A stretch of DNA of 18,535 bases from Candidatus Zixiibacteriota bacterium (GTDB lineage: Bacteria; Zixibacteria; MSB-5A5; SM1-73): NCBI GenBank assembly GCA_029933635.1, contig JAOZNS010000018.1, forward strand, positions 3,335 to 21,869, in the 5' to 3' direction. The position numbers and the translations under genes are program-made. This document shows, piece by piece, positions 7,653 through 13,902 of this stretch (position 1 is its first letter; each line of letters begins with the position of its first letter). Below the pieces are notes generated by a model that saw only the letters and a list, made by a program, of their open reading frames with translations, was not told the DNA's origin and made no database searches.

Positions 7653-8597
7653 ATGGATAATGTTGCATTTTTATTTCCGGGACAGGGGGCGCAATATGTG
7701 GGGATGGGAAAGGATCTTTATGATTCTCATCCGGAGGTAAAAGAACTTTACTCTACCGCAGAAAAAATCTTAGGCTTCGACTTAGCTAAGATCTGTTTTG
7801 AAGGACCTCCTGAGCTTCTGGTCCAGACCCAATATACCCAGCCCGCCATCTTCGTTCACAGCGTAGCCTTATGGATACTACTGAAAGATAAAAAACTCAA
7901 ACCCGCATTCACCGCTGGTCATAGCTTGGGAGAATATTCTGCTTTAGTTGCTGCGGGAGCTATATCATTTGAGGATGGCTTGGAGGCAGTCAAGAATCGA
8001 AGTCTTCTGATGCAAGAAGCCTGTGAGAGAAATGAGGGAGCCATGGCGGCGATCATCGGACTTACAGAAAAGGACGTTCTCTCCATCTGTCGGGAGGCAA
8101 AAAGCTATGGAGTGATTCAGCCTGCTAATTTTAACTCCAGGGATCAGATTGCTATCTCCGGCGAAAAAAGGGCGGTGGAGAAAGGCGTCGAGCTGGCCAA
8201 GGAAAAAGGCGCAAAAAGAGCCATACCTCTGGAGGTGGCAGGAGCCTTTCACTCCGAGCTGATGCGTCCTGCTCAAATCAAATTCAAGCAGATAATAGAC
8301 AGATTGGAGGTGACCAAGCCTTCGGTGCCGGTGGTGGCAAATGTCAACGCCGAACCTACCGCCGATCCTTTGGAGATAAAAGAACTTCTGGCAGATCAGA
8401 TCACTATGCCGGTTTTGTGGTATCAATCTATAGAAAGGATGCGTAAGGAAGGGATTAAAAGTTTCGTGGAGATCGGTCCGGGAAAGGTATTGCAGGGGCT
8501 TTTGAAAAGATCATTTAAGGATGTTCGAGGCTTAGGAATAGATAAACTTGCTGATTTGAAGAAATTCACCGAAATGGTAGAGGTCGGGGCGGTTTAA
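7653..8597 (+). CDS. fabD: Malonyl-CoA:ACP transacylase (FabD)
   Basis: The product is 314 residues. It moves malonyl groups from CoA to ACP to supply FabH and FabF. VAFLFPGQGAQ at 4-14 gives the oxyanion glutamine Q11. S91 in GHSLGE is the nucleophile, R116 binds the malonate carboxyl and H200 in GAFHSELM is the catalytic histidine. FVEIGPGKVLQGLLKR closes the domain. I start at 7653: AGGA at 7643-7646 is 6 nt away and the family starts directly at this sequence. An open frame extending 16 codons further upstream to 7605 runs through the palindromic repeat and is not coding. The gap after fabH is 248 nt, unusually large for this operon. Confidence 0.96.
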   Translation: MDNVAFLFPGQGAQYVGMGKDLYDSHPEVKELYSTAEKILGFDLAKICFEGPPELLVQTQYTQPAIFVHSVALWILLKDKKLKPAFTAGHSLGEYSALVAAGAISFEDGLEAVKNRSLLMQEACERNEGAMAAIIGLTEKDVLSICREAKSYGVIQPANFNSRDQIAISGEKRAVEKGVELAKEKGAKRAIPLEVAGAFHSELMRPAQIKFKQIIDRLEVTKPSVPVVANVNAEPTADPLEIKELLADQITMPVLWYQSIERMRKEGIKSFVEIGPGKVLQGLLKRSFKDVRGLGIDKLADLKKFTEMVEVGAV

Positions 8598-8610
8598 CTA
8601 AGACTAAAAA

Positions 8611-8692
8611 AGCGTCATTCCGACCTGTATGAAGAATCTCAAGTTTGTCCTATATTTTTTATAGATTCTTCACTTTGCTCCGTCAGAGGTGA
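8611..8692. repeat. Interspersed palindromic repeat (GAAGAATCT/AGATTCTTC) in the fabD-fabG gap
   Basis: GAAGAATCT at 8631-8639 and AGATTCTTC at 8663-8671 are exact 9-bp arms with a 23-nt AT-rich spacer. The flanks (GCGTCATTCCGACC before, CACTTTGCTCCGTCAGAGGTGA after) look like a worn copy of the common intergenic repeat built on TCATTCTGAGCGAAGCGAAGAATCT-like arms, which I recall from many bacterial genomes. It fills nearly the whole 117-nt gap. Confidence 0.6.
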
Positions 8693-8714
8693 AGCTTCGT
8701 TTAGGATGAAAGAA

Positions 8715-9455
8715 ATGACCCTAAAAGATAAGGTGGCGCTGGTAACTGGAGGGGCACAGGGGATAGGGAAAGCCATTGCATTAAGATTAGCCCGAGAAGG
8801 TGCGAACGTAGCTATAGCAGATGTAAACATCGGCCTGGCTCAGACCGTCGTCATAGAGATTGAAAAGTTGGGGACAACCGCCTTGGCTTTTCAGGTGGAT
8901 GTATCCGATCCCCCACAGGTAGAAAAGCTGGTGGAAAAGGTTACCGAAAAACTCTCCAGGTTGGATATTCTGATCAACAATGCGGGAATCACCCGGGATG
9001 CTCTTTTGATCCGAACCCCAGAGCAAGATTGGGATCAGGTGATAAAGGTCAACTTAAAAGGTGCCTTCAATCTAACCAAAAGCGCCGCCAGAGTGATGAT
9101 CAAGCAAAGATCGGGAAGAATCGTCAATATCAGTTCAGTGATTGGATTGATGGGAAATGCAGGGCAGGCAAGCTATGCCGCATCAAAAGCAGGACTTATA
9201 GGGTTAACCAAATCTGCCGCCAAAGAGCTTGCCTCTCGAGGAATAACCGTAAATGCAGTTGCTCCCGGATACATCCAAACAGCCATGACCGAGAAGCTTT
9301 CTCAATCGGCAAAAGATGCTTTTCTTAACCAGATTCCATTAAAAAGGGCAGGAACGCCAGAAGATGTGGCTAATTTGGTAGCGTTCTTGGCTTCCGACCA
9401 AGCCAGCTACATCACCGGACAGGTTATTCAGGTGGATGGAGGGCTTTTGATGTAA
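8715..9455 (+). CDS. fabG: 3-oxoacyl-ACP reductase (FabG)
   Basis: The product is 246 residues: a classical short-chain dehydrogenase that reduces 3-oxoacyl-ACP with NADPH in the elongation cycle. The nucleotide motif is TGGAQGIG at 11-18. NNAG is at 88-91 and N113 is in KVNLKGAF. The catalytic S141, Y154 and K158 lie in NISSVIG and SYAASKAG. The C-terminal PGYIQTAMTEKL, GTPEDVANLVAFLASDQASYITGQVIQVDGG is typical. I start at the ATG at 8715: AGGA at 8703-8706 is 8 nt away. The ATG at 8706, three codons earlier, would have TTTAGG directly against it. About 36 nt of its 3' end recur downstream at 9517-9552 in decayed form. Confidence 0.95.
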   Translation: MTLKDKVALVTGGAQGIGKAIALRLAREGANVAIADVNIGLAQTVVIEIEKLGTTALAFQVDVSDPPQVEKLVEKVTEKLSRLDILINNAGITRDALLIRTPEQDWDQVIKVNLKGAFNLTKSAARVMIKQRSGRIVNISSVIGLMGNAGQASYAASKAGLIGLTKSAAKELASRGITVNAVAPGYIQTAMTEKLSQSAKDAFLNQIPLKRAGTPEDVANLVAFLASDQASYITGQVIQVDGGLLM

Positions 9456-9467
9456 CAAGTGTTAATT

Positions 9468-9521
9468 GTAGCTGCACCCTTCAGGGTGCGAAAAAGAACG
9501 CAGGCTAAAGCCTGAGGCTAC
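9468..9521. repeat. REP-like three-arm palindromic element in the fabG-acpP gap
   Basis: Outer arms GTAGC (9468-9472) and GCTAC (9517-9521) enclose two hairpins: GCACCCTTCAGGGTGC at 9474-9489 and CAGGCTAAAGCCTG at 9501-9514. The whole could fold as a small cloverleaf. The words CACCCTTCAGGGTG and CAGGCTAAAGCCTG are typical of short interspersed palindromes I recall from many environmental bacterial genomes. It starts 12 nt after the fabG stop. Confidence 0.7.
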
Positions 9522-9567
9522 ATCACCGAACAGGCAATCTAAGTGGATGGAGAATTATTGAACGTAA
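9517..9567 (+). pseudogene. Decayed duplicate of the 3' end of fabG
   Basis: From 9517 the sequence again reads as the fabG tail. GCTACATCACCG is identical (12 of 12), then ACAGG, a diverged stretch of eight, then GTGGATGGAG (10 of 10). By direct count, 30 of 36 positions match 9406-9441. In the same frame it reads YITEQAI-stop-VDGELL, against YITGQVIQVDGGLLM at the end of FabG. It has no start and is not expressed as a gene. The GCTAC at its beginning is also the right outer arm of the palindromic element. Confidence 0.75.
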
Positions 9568-9615
9568 GATATGCTCTCTTAATTTTAGATTCTGAAAAAT
9601 AACTTTTGCTAATAA

Positions 9616-9636
9616 TTAATGAAGAAGGCTCATTAA
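9616..9636. promoter_or_regulatory. Symmetric palindrome upstream of acpP, possible operator
   Basis: TTAATGA at 9616-9622 and TCATTAA at 9630-9636 are exact reverse complements around a 7-nt spacer, centred about 61 nt before the acpP start. The symmetry and AT-rich arms suit a dimeric repressor site or a small hairpin. It does not match the FapR or FabT consensus sequences I know. Confidence 0.35.
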
Positions 9637-9686
9637 GCGAAAATAATTAAGGTTAATTCAAAACAAAACCCAAGGAGGAGCTAAAT

Positions 9687-9932
9687 ATGTCGGTAGAAGA
9701 AAGGGTAAAAAAGATTGTGATCGATCAATTGGGGGTGGAGGAGAGTCAGGTGACCAAGGAAGCGAAATTCATAGATGATCTGGGAGCCGACTCTCTGGAC
9801 ACGGTGGAGCTGGTTATGGCTTTGGAGGAGGAATTCGGCTTGGAGATTCCGGATGAGGAAGCGGAGAAAATCTCCACCGTAGGAGAGGCTATCGATTATA
9901 TACAGACACACCAATCCAAAGAGGGATCCTGA
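9687..9932 (+). CDS. acpP: Acyl carrier protein
   Basis: The product is 81 acidic residues. S36 in the DSLD motif (DLGADSLDTVELVMALEEEFG) is the site for the 4'-phosphopantetheine arm that carries the growing acyl chain. The C-terminal EIPDEEAEKISTVGEAIDYI is the usual helix III/IV. AAGGAGG at 9672-9678, 8 nt before the ATG, is one of the strongest ribosome binding sites in the window, as expected for an abundant protein. It lies 10 nt before fabF and is surely co-translated with it. The 231-nt gap before it holds the palindromic element, the fabG remnant and a symmetric palindrome. Confidence 0.98.
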   Translation: MSVEERVKKIVIDQLGVEESQVTKEAKFIDDLGADSLDTVELVMALEEEFGLEIPDEEAEKISTVGEAIDYIQTHQSKEGS

Positions 9933-9942
9933 GAGGTTATTT

Positions 9943-11202
9943 ATGAACCCTTCTGTAAATTCTATGAACAGGGTGGTGGTTACTGGAATGGGGGTGATCT
10001 CGCCGATTGGCAACACGGTGGAGGAGTTCTGGGAAAATCTGAAGGAAGGCCTCTCCGGCATCGACCGGGTGAGCCGATTTGATCCCAGCCAGTTCTCCAG
10101 CCAGATTGTGGGCGAAGTCAAGGGCTTTGACGCCTCCAAATATATGGAACGAAAAGAGGCCCGAAGGATGGATCTAGCTCAACAGTATGCTATCGCCTCG
10201 GCTCAGCAGGCTTTTGACCAGTCCGTATTGGGGTCCGATTCCCTCGATCCGGAACGAGCTGGAGTTGTGGTGGGAAGTGGAATCGGAGGTATCGAAACCT
10301 TTGAGAAGCAACACGCCATCCTTTTAAACCAAGGTCCCAATCGGGTCAGTCCCTTTTTTATCCCCATGATGATCATCGACATGTGCGCTGGCTTGATCTC
10401 CATGAGATTTAATTTCAAGGGACCCAATTATGCCACCGTTTCTGCCTGTGCTTCAGGCGCTCATGCCATAGCGGACGCCTTTCGAATCATTCAGCGACGG
10501 GAGGCGGACGTGATGATCACTGGAGGAAGCGAAGCATCCATCACCCCAGCCTCCTTGGCTGGATTTTGTTCTGCACGTGCCCTCTCTACTCGTAACCACG
10601 AGCCACAGAAAGCATCTCGTCCCTTCGATAAGGAAAGGGATGGATTCGTGATGGGGGAAGGTGCGGGAATGCTGATTTTAGAAAGCTTAGAGCATGCCCA
10701 GAAAAGAGATGCAGAAATTTTAGCGGAAATCGTAGGAGTGGGGCAAACTGCAGATGCATATCATATCACCGCCCCAGCGCCTGAAGGGGAAGGGGCCGTT
10801 CGAGCCATGAAATTAGCCTTAAAAGATGCAGGGCTTGCCCCGGATTCTGTCGATTATATCAACGCTCATGGAACCTCCACCGATTTAAATGATTTGACCG
10901 AGACCTTAGCCATCAAGAAGGTGTTCGGAGAAAGAGCGAAAGAGATACCGGTGAATTCTACCAAATCGATGGTTGGACACCTGCTGGGCGCGGCTGGAGC
11001 CGTGGAGATGGTTGCTACCATCAAATCAATTCAAGAAGGAGTGCTCCATCCCACCATCAACTATGAATTCCCGGACCCTGAATGTGATCTGGACTATGTG
11101 CCCAATCGATCCCGAAAAGCCGACGTCAGCGTTGCTCTCACCAACTCCTTTGGATTCGGTGGACACAACATCACCATCGCAATAAAGAAATTTGTCCCTT
11201 GA
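9943..11202 (+). CDS. fabF: Beta-ketoacyl-ACP synthase II (FabF)
   Basis: The product is 419 residues. FabF elongates acyl-ACP by condensation with malonyl-ACP. The catalytic residues are C169 in TVSACASGAHA, H309 in NAHGTSTDLND, K341 in NSTKSMVGH and H346 in GHLLGAAGA. VVVTGMGVISPIGN at 11-24 and LTNSFGFGGHN near the C-terminus are standard. GAGAGG lies 6 nt before the ATG at 9943, so I use it rather than the internal ATG at 9964. It ends the fab block; the next gene, rnc, starts about 240 nt later. Confidence 0.97.
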   Translation: MNPSVNSMNRVVVTGMGVISPIGNTVEEFWENLKEGLSGIDRVSRFDPSQFSSQIVGEVKGFDASKYMERKEARRMDLAQQYAIASAQQAFDQSVLGSDSLDPERAGVVVGSGIGGIETFEKQHAILLNQGPNRVSPFFIPMMIIDMCAGLISMRFNFKGPNYATVSACASGAHAIADAFRIIQRREADVMITGGSEASITPASLAGFCSARALSTRNHEPQKASRPFDKERDGFVMGEGAGMLILESLEHAQKRDAEILAEIVGVGQTADAYHITAPAPEGEGAVRAMKLALKDAGLAPDSVDYINAHGTSTDLNDLTETLAIKKVFGERAKEIPVNSTKSMVGHLLGAAGAVEMVATIKSIQEGVLHPTINYEFPDPECDLDYVPNRSRKADVSVALTNSFGFGGHNITIAIKKFVP

Positions 11203-11246
11203 GGATATAAATCTGCCTTCTATGTGATGGACATAACTTATAATGA

Positions 11247-11270
11247 GAACCGAAACTCCGTTATCGGTTC
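11247..11270 (+). terminator. Stable hairpin after fabF, possible terminator or processing site
   Basis: Arms GAACCGA (11247-11253) and TCGGTTC (11264-11270) continue inward as AAC/GTT around a TCC loop with one bulged A, giving ten pairs. No U run follows, so it is not a textbook intrinsic terminator. It could be a transcript end protected from exonucleases, or a target of the RNase III encoded next. Confidence 0.4.
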
Positions 11271-11445
11271 AATGAATATAAATGTGGAGCGATGTTTTTA
11301 CAATGAGCATCTTTCAAGCTTTTTTCAAACCGCGAGAGATAAAGAAAACTTTTGGAGCTTGTCTGTAAATAGATAACAATATCAAATTAATCAATTTGGG
11401 TTTTAGCCTTTCTAATTCTGATTTCCATTTTTCTTGTGTCTCCAC

Positions 11446-12219
11446 ATGCCTTCTTTTTTGCTCACATTTCTGCAAAGGTTGTTGATCAAAAGGGGGAGAT
11501 ATAAAAAATACCAGCAACTGGAGAAAGAGTTAGGCTATCGTTTCAAGAACCTGGCGCTTTTGGATCGAGCCCTAACCCATCGATCTTACATTCACTCATC
11601 TGAAAACGAATATCTGCGGGCAAACGAAAGGCTGGAGTTTCTGGGGGATTCGGTTCTGGGAATGGTGACCAGCCAATTCTTATTTGAAAACTTTCCGGAG
11701 AAAAGCGAAGGGGATCTGACCAAGCTGAAATCCACCCTGGTTAGTGAAGCCAACTTGAGTCGAATCGCCAAGTCCATCTCCTTAGGAGAGTATCTCAACT
11801 TAAGCGAGGAGGAGGAAAAGGCAGGAGGAAGAAAGAGAAGTTCCATCGTCTCCGATGCCTACGAGGCGGTCATCGGCGCAGTTTTCTTAGACGGGGGCTT
11901 AACTCCAGCTAAGAAGATGATCCAAAACCAGATATTGAGAAAATATATGGAGATCACCACAGACCAAGCCCTCCATAATTACAAGGGTGAGCTTCTGGAA
12001 TATATGCAGGCTTTGGGTTTGGGGTTACCTAAATATGAGGTGCTGGAGGAGAGAGGGCCGGATCATCAGAAAAGATTTACCATCGCAGTCTCAGTCCGAG
12101 GGAATAGAATCGGACAGGGGACGGGAAAAAACAAAAAGGAGGCAGAGCAAAAGGCAGCTCGAATGGCTTTGGAAAATATCGAACAGGTGTTCGAAAACCT
12201 GAGAAAAGAGAATCAATAA
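11446..12219 (+). CDS. rnc: Ribonuclease III
   Basis: The product is 257 residues from the ATG at 11446. RNase III cuts double-stranded RNA, chiefly 16S/23S precursors. The signature ERLEFLGDSVLG is at 61-72; E64, D68, D137 and E140 (SDAYEAVIGAVFLDG) are the metal-binding catalytic residues. The double-stranded-RNA-binding domain runs from NYKGELLEYMQALG (178-191) through YEVLEERGPDHQKRF to GTGKNKKEAEQKAARMAL. The start is uncertain: neither this ATG nor the in-frame TTG at 11434 has a Shine-Dalgarno, and TTG codons about 30-45 nt downstream are possible. Placement after acpP-fabF is the classic bacterial order. Confidence 0.95.
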   Translation: MPSFLLTFLQRLLIKRGRYKKYQQLEKELGYRFKNLALLDRALTHRSYIHSSENEYLRANERLEFLGDSVLGMVTSQFLFENFPEKSEGDLTKLKSTLVSEANLSRIAKSISLGEYLNLSEEEEKAGGRKRSSIVSDAYEAVIGAVFLDGGLTPAKKMIQNQILRKYMEITTDQALHNYKGELLEYMQALGLGLPKYEVLEERGPDHQKRFTIAVSVRGNRIGQGTGKNKKEAEQKAARMALENIEQVFENLRKENQ

Positions 12220-12252
12220 ATAGATATGCTTGAAGAAGCAAAACTGGAAACT

Positions 12253-12394
12253 GTCCTACTTGGAATATCAAGCTTCGGGAATAGGTTGAAAAAGTAGGTC
12301 TTGTATTGGATTTTGTGAAAAAAAAAGACGAGCAAGCTTCGGCAACTTCAGTTCAGCTTTGTCAGCGATCCGTTTAGCTCGATCAGCGAAGTTG
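12253..12394. repeat. Nested short inverted and direct repeats in the rnc-lipM gap
   Basis: CCTACTT (12255-12261) pairs with AAGTAGG (12292-12298). CGAGC (12329-12333) pairs with GCTCG (12377-12381), and CAACTTC (12343-12349) with GAAGTTG (12388-12394); these two cross in pseudoknot order. CAAGCTTCGG occurs twice (12269-12278 and 12333-12342), and AAGCTTCGG again at 4293-4301. These look like fragments of worn interspersed repeats. Confidence 0.35.
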
Positions 12395-12482
12395 AGCACT
12401 GGATTTAATTTCGGGCAGACGCTATTAAGTTCTCTGCAGAAGGATCTTTGCTTTTAGTTTCCCTCTTCAAGGAACGTTTGAG

Positions 12483-13334
12483 ATGAAAAAGTGGCGAGTT
12501 ATTTTTAACGGCGCAAATGATGCCTTTCTCAATATGGCTTTAGACGAAGCACTTCTGCTTTCATGTCAGAAAGGAGAGTCTCCTCCGATCCTTCGTCTTT
12601 ATCTCTGGGATCCACCGGCTATCTCCATCGGCTACCTCCAATCGGCAGATAAAACTGTTGACCTAAAAAAATGTAAAGATAGAGGAATTTACCTGGTAAG
12701 AAGAATCACCGGAGGAAGGGCGGTTTTACATGGGAAGGAGATCACTTACAGCCTATGTGCCTCGGAAGATTATTTCTCTCAATTAGGTGAAAACACCCTC
12801 CAAACCTATCAGAGAATTAGTCTGGCATTGCTGGAATCCTTGTGTGTTTTAGGTATCGAAGGTGAATGGGTCAAGCCATCTCGAGAAAGAAACCTCACTT
12901 CCTCCCATTTCCCGTATTCCAAGCCATGTTTTGCCAGCAATTCCAGATACGAGATCACTGTGGGAGGCAAGAAATTGATCGGAAGCGCACAAAGAAGGTT
13001 CTCTTTTCGCTCCAAAGAAGGCAGGAAGAATAGCTTCATCCAGCATGGTTCCATTCTCATCGGAAAGGGAGAACATAGTTTAGCTGAATTTCTCCCCGAG
13101 CAAAGCTCGGCGGAGATGATGAAACTTAGTCTGGAGGAAAAATCGACTAATATAGGGAAAATATTGAAAAGGGAAGTTAAGCCTGAGGAGATCGTCTCTG
13201 CTTTGAAGATAGGTTTCGAAAAAGTCTTTGCTTGCCGGATGAAGGATTCGGAGGTTTCTAAAGAAGAACTAAAGTCAGCCCGGATTCTAAGAGAGAAGAA
13301 ATATCTCACAGACGAGTGGAATCAACAAAGATGA
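12483..13334 (+). CDS. LipM-like octanoyltransferase (biotin/lipoate A/B protein ligase family)
   Basis: The product is 283 residues. RRITGGRAVLHGKEITYS at 73-90 is the family substrate-binding motif, with H84. GGKKLIGSAQRR at 161-172 holds the lysine expected to contact the octanoyl group (K164). C149 in KPCFASNSRYEI sits where LipM-type octanoyl-ACP:protein transferases have their catalytic cysteine, which ATP-dependent LplA ligases lack. I therefore favour transfer of octanoate from ACP to GcvH or other lipoyl domains over lipoate salvage, though LplA-type activity is not excluded. AAGGA lies 9 nt before the ATG. The gene follows the fatty acid cluster on the same strand after a 263-nt gap, consistent with use of octanoyl-ACP. 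No lipA is in view. Confidence 0.85.
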   Translation: MKKWRVIFNGANDAFLNMALDEALLLSCQKGESPPILRLYLWDPPAISIGYLQSADKTVDLKKCKDRGIYLVRRITGGRAVLHGKEITYSLCASEDYFSQLGENTLQTYQRISLALLESLCVLGIEGEWVKPSRERNLTSSHFPYSKPCFASNSRYEITVGGKKLIGSAQRRFSFRSKEGRKNSFIQHGSILIGKGEHSLAEFLPEQSSAEMMKLSLEEKSTNIGKILKREVKPEEIVSALKIGFEKVFACRMKDSEVSKEELKSARILREKKYLTDEWNQQR

Positions 13335-13791
13335 GACTCACATCTTGGATCAGATTCGTGGCGTTTTTATTTGAAAATAACCGCCATTTCAGGCAAAACT
13401 CGTCTATTTTGGCGAATCATATAATTCTTTACCTTACAAAAAGATAAACTCCCGTTTAAGGTTTTCCTCGCAGATCTCTGCGAAATTTTAAAAATAAAAA
13501 AACTTAAATCCATTGAGCACTTCCTGATACCATTATAACCCTTTGTAAATCTTAGTGTTAGAAGGACTATGAAAAAACCCTGACCCCTTGTTTTCGGTAT
13601 GAATTTTGTATGTTTATGTCGGTGTCTTTCTATACCTTTAAGTTTTGCTCTTTGCACATACTTAATGCTTGGAACCCTGAGAGAAAAGAAGAAAAACCAA
13701 ACGTGAGAAACGGTTTTCAATACAAATGAATGAAAGTGTCTTAGGAGGTGATATTAAGGCTGATTTTTTTGTTAAGGGTTCAAAAAAAGTC
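13335..13791. other. Long AT-rich intergenic region, no gene seen
   Basis: About 460 nt between lipM-like and the receptor promoter. It contains two hairpins near its start, listed as one entry. A minus-strand open frame at 13367-13720 is rich in F, K and R, lacks a ribosome binding site and matches nothing I know, so I do not call it. A 36-codon frame at 13726-13836 has an ATG but no Shine-Dalgarno and overlaps the receptor promoter. Confidence 0.5.
13359..13483 (+). terminator. Two hairpins after the lipM-like gene, candidate transcript end
   Basis: Hairpin 1: TGGCG (13359-13363) with CGCCA (13382-13386), and TTATTT/AAATAA inside. Hairpin 2: TCGCAGA (13468-13474) with TCTGCGA (13477-13483), a perfect 7-bp stem with a 2-nt loop followed by AATTTT and an A-rich run. 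Neither has a long U tract. Hairpin 2 is the better terminator candidate. Confidence 0.3.
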
Positions 13792-13822
13792 TTGACAACG
13801 GGGGTTGAAGTTACATTATTAT
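13792..13822 (+). promoter_or_regulatory. Candidate promoter of the TonB-dependent receptor gene
   Basis: A perfect TTGACA at 13792-13797. The AT run after it offers ATTATT at 17 nt or TATTAT (13817-13822) at 19 nt as the -10. Transcription would start around 13829, giving a leader of about 70 nt. Confidence 0.45.
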
Positions 13823-13830
13823 TAAGTTGC

Positions 13831-13861
13831 TTATGAGAAGAAAAACCAATTCTTCTTATAA
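13831..13861 (+). promoter_or_regulatory. Leader hairpin upstream of the receptor
   Basis: TTATGAGAAGAA (13831-13842) and TTCTTCTTATAA (13850-13861) form twelve pairs including one G-U, with a 7-nt loop. The stem sits right at the predicted mRNA 5' end and 26 nt before the ribosome binding site. It may stabilise the transcript. Confidence 0.4.
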
Positions 13862-13902
13862 AAAAATAAATCTCGGAAAAATTAAGGAAAGGAGTGAGTA
13901 AA

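Noticed and set aside
10203..10427. Antisense open frames within fabF and other fab genes
   Set aside because: They are mirror frames of strongly conserved coding sequence, without ribosome binding sites or family motifs.
13367..13720. 117-codon open frame on the minus strand in the gap before the receptor
   Set aside because: Composition is that of AT-rich noncoding DNA (many F, K, R), there is no ribosome binding site, no motif, and it overlaps two hairpins that look like transcript ends.
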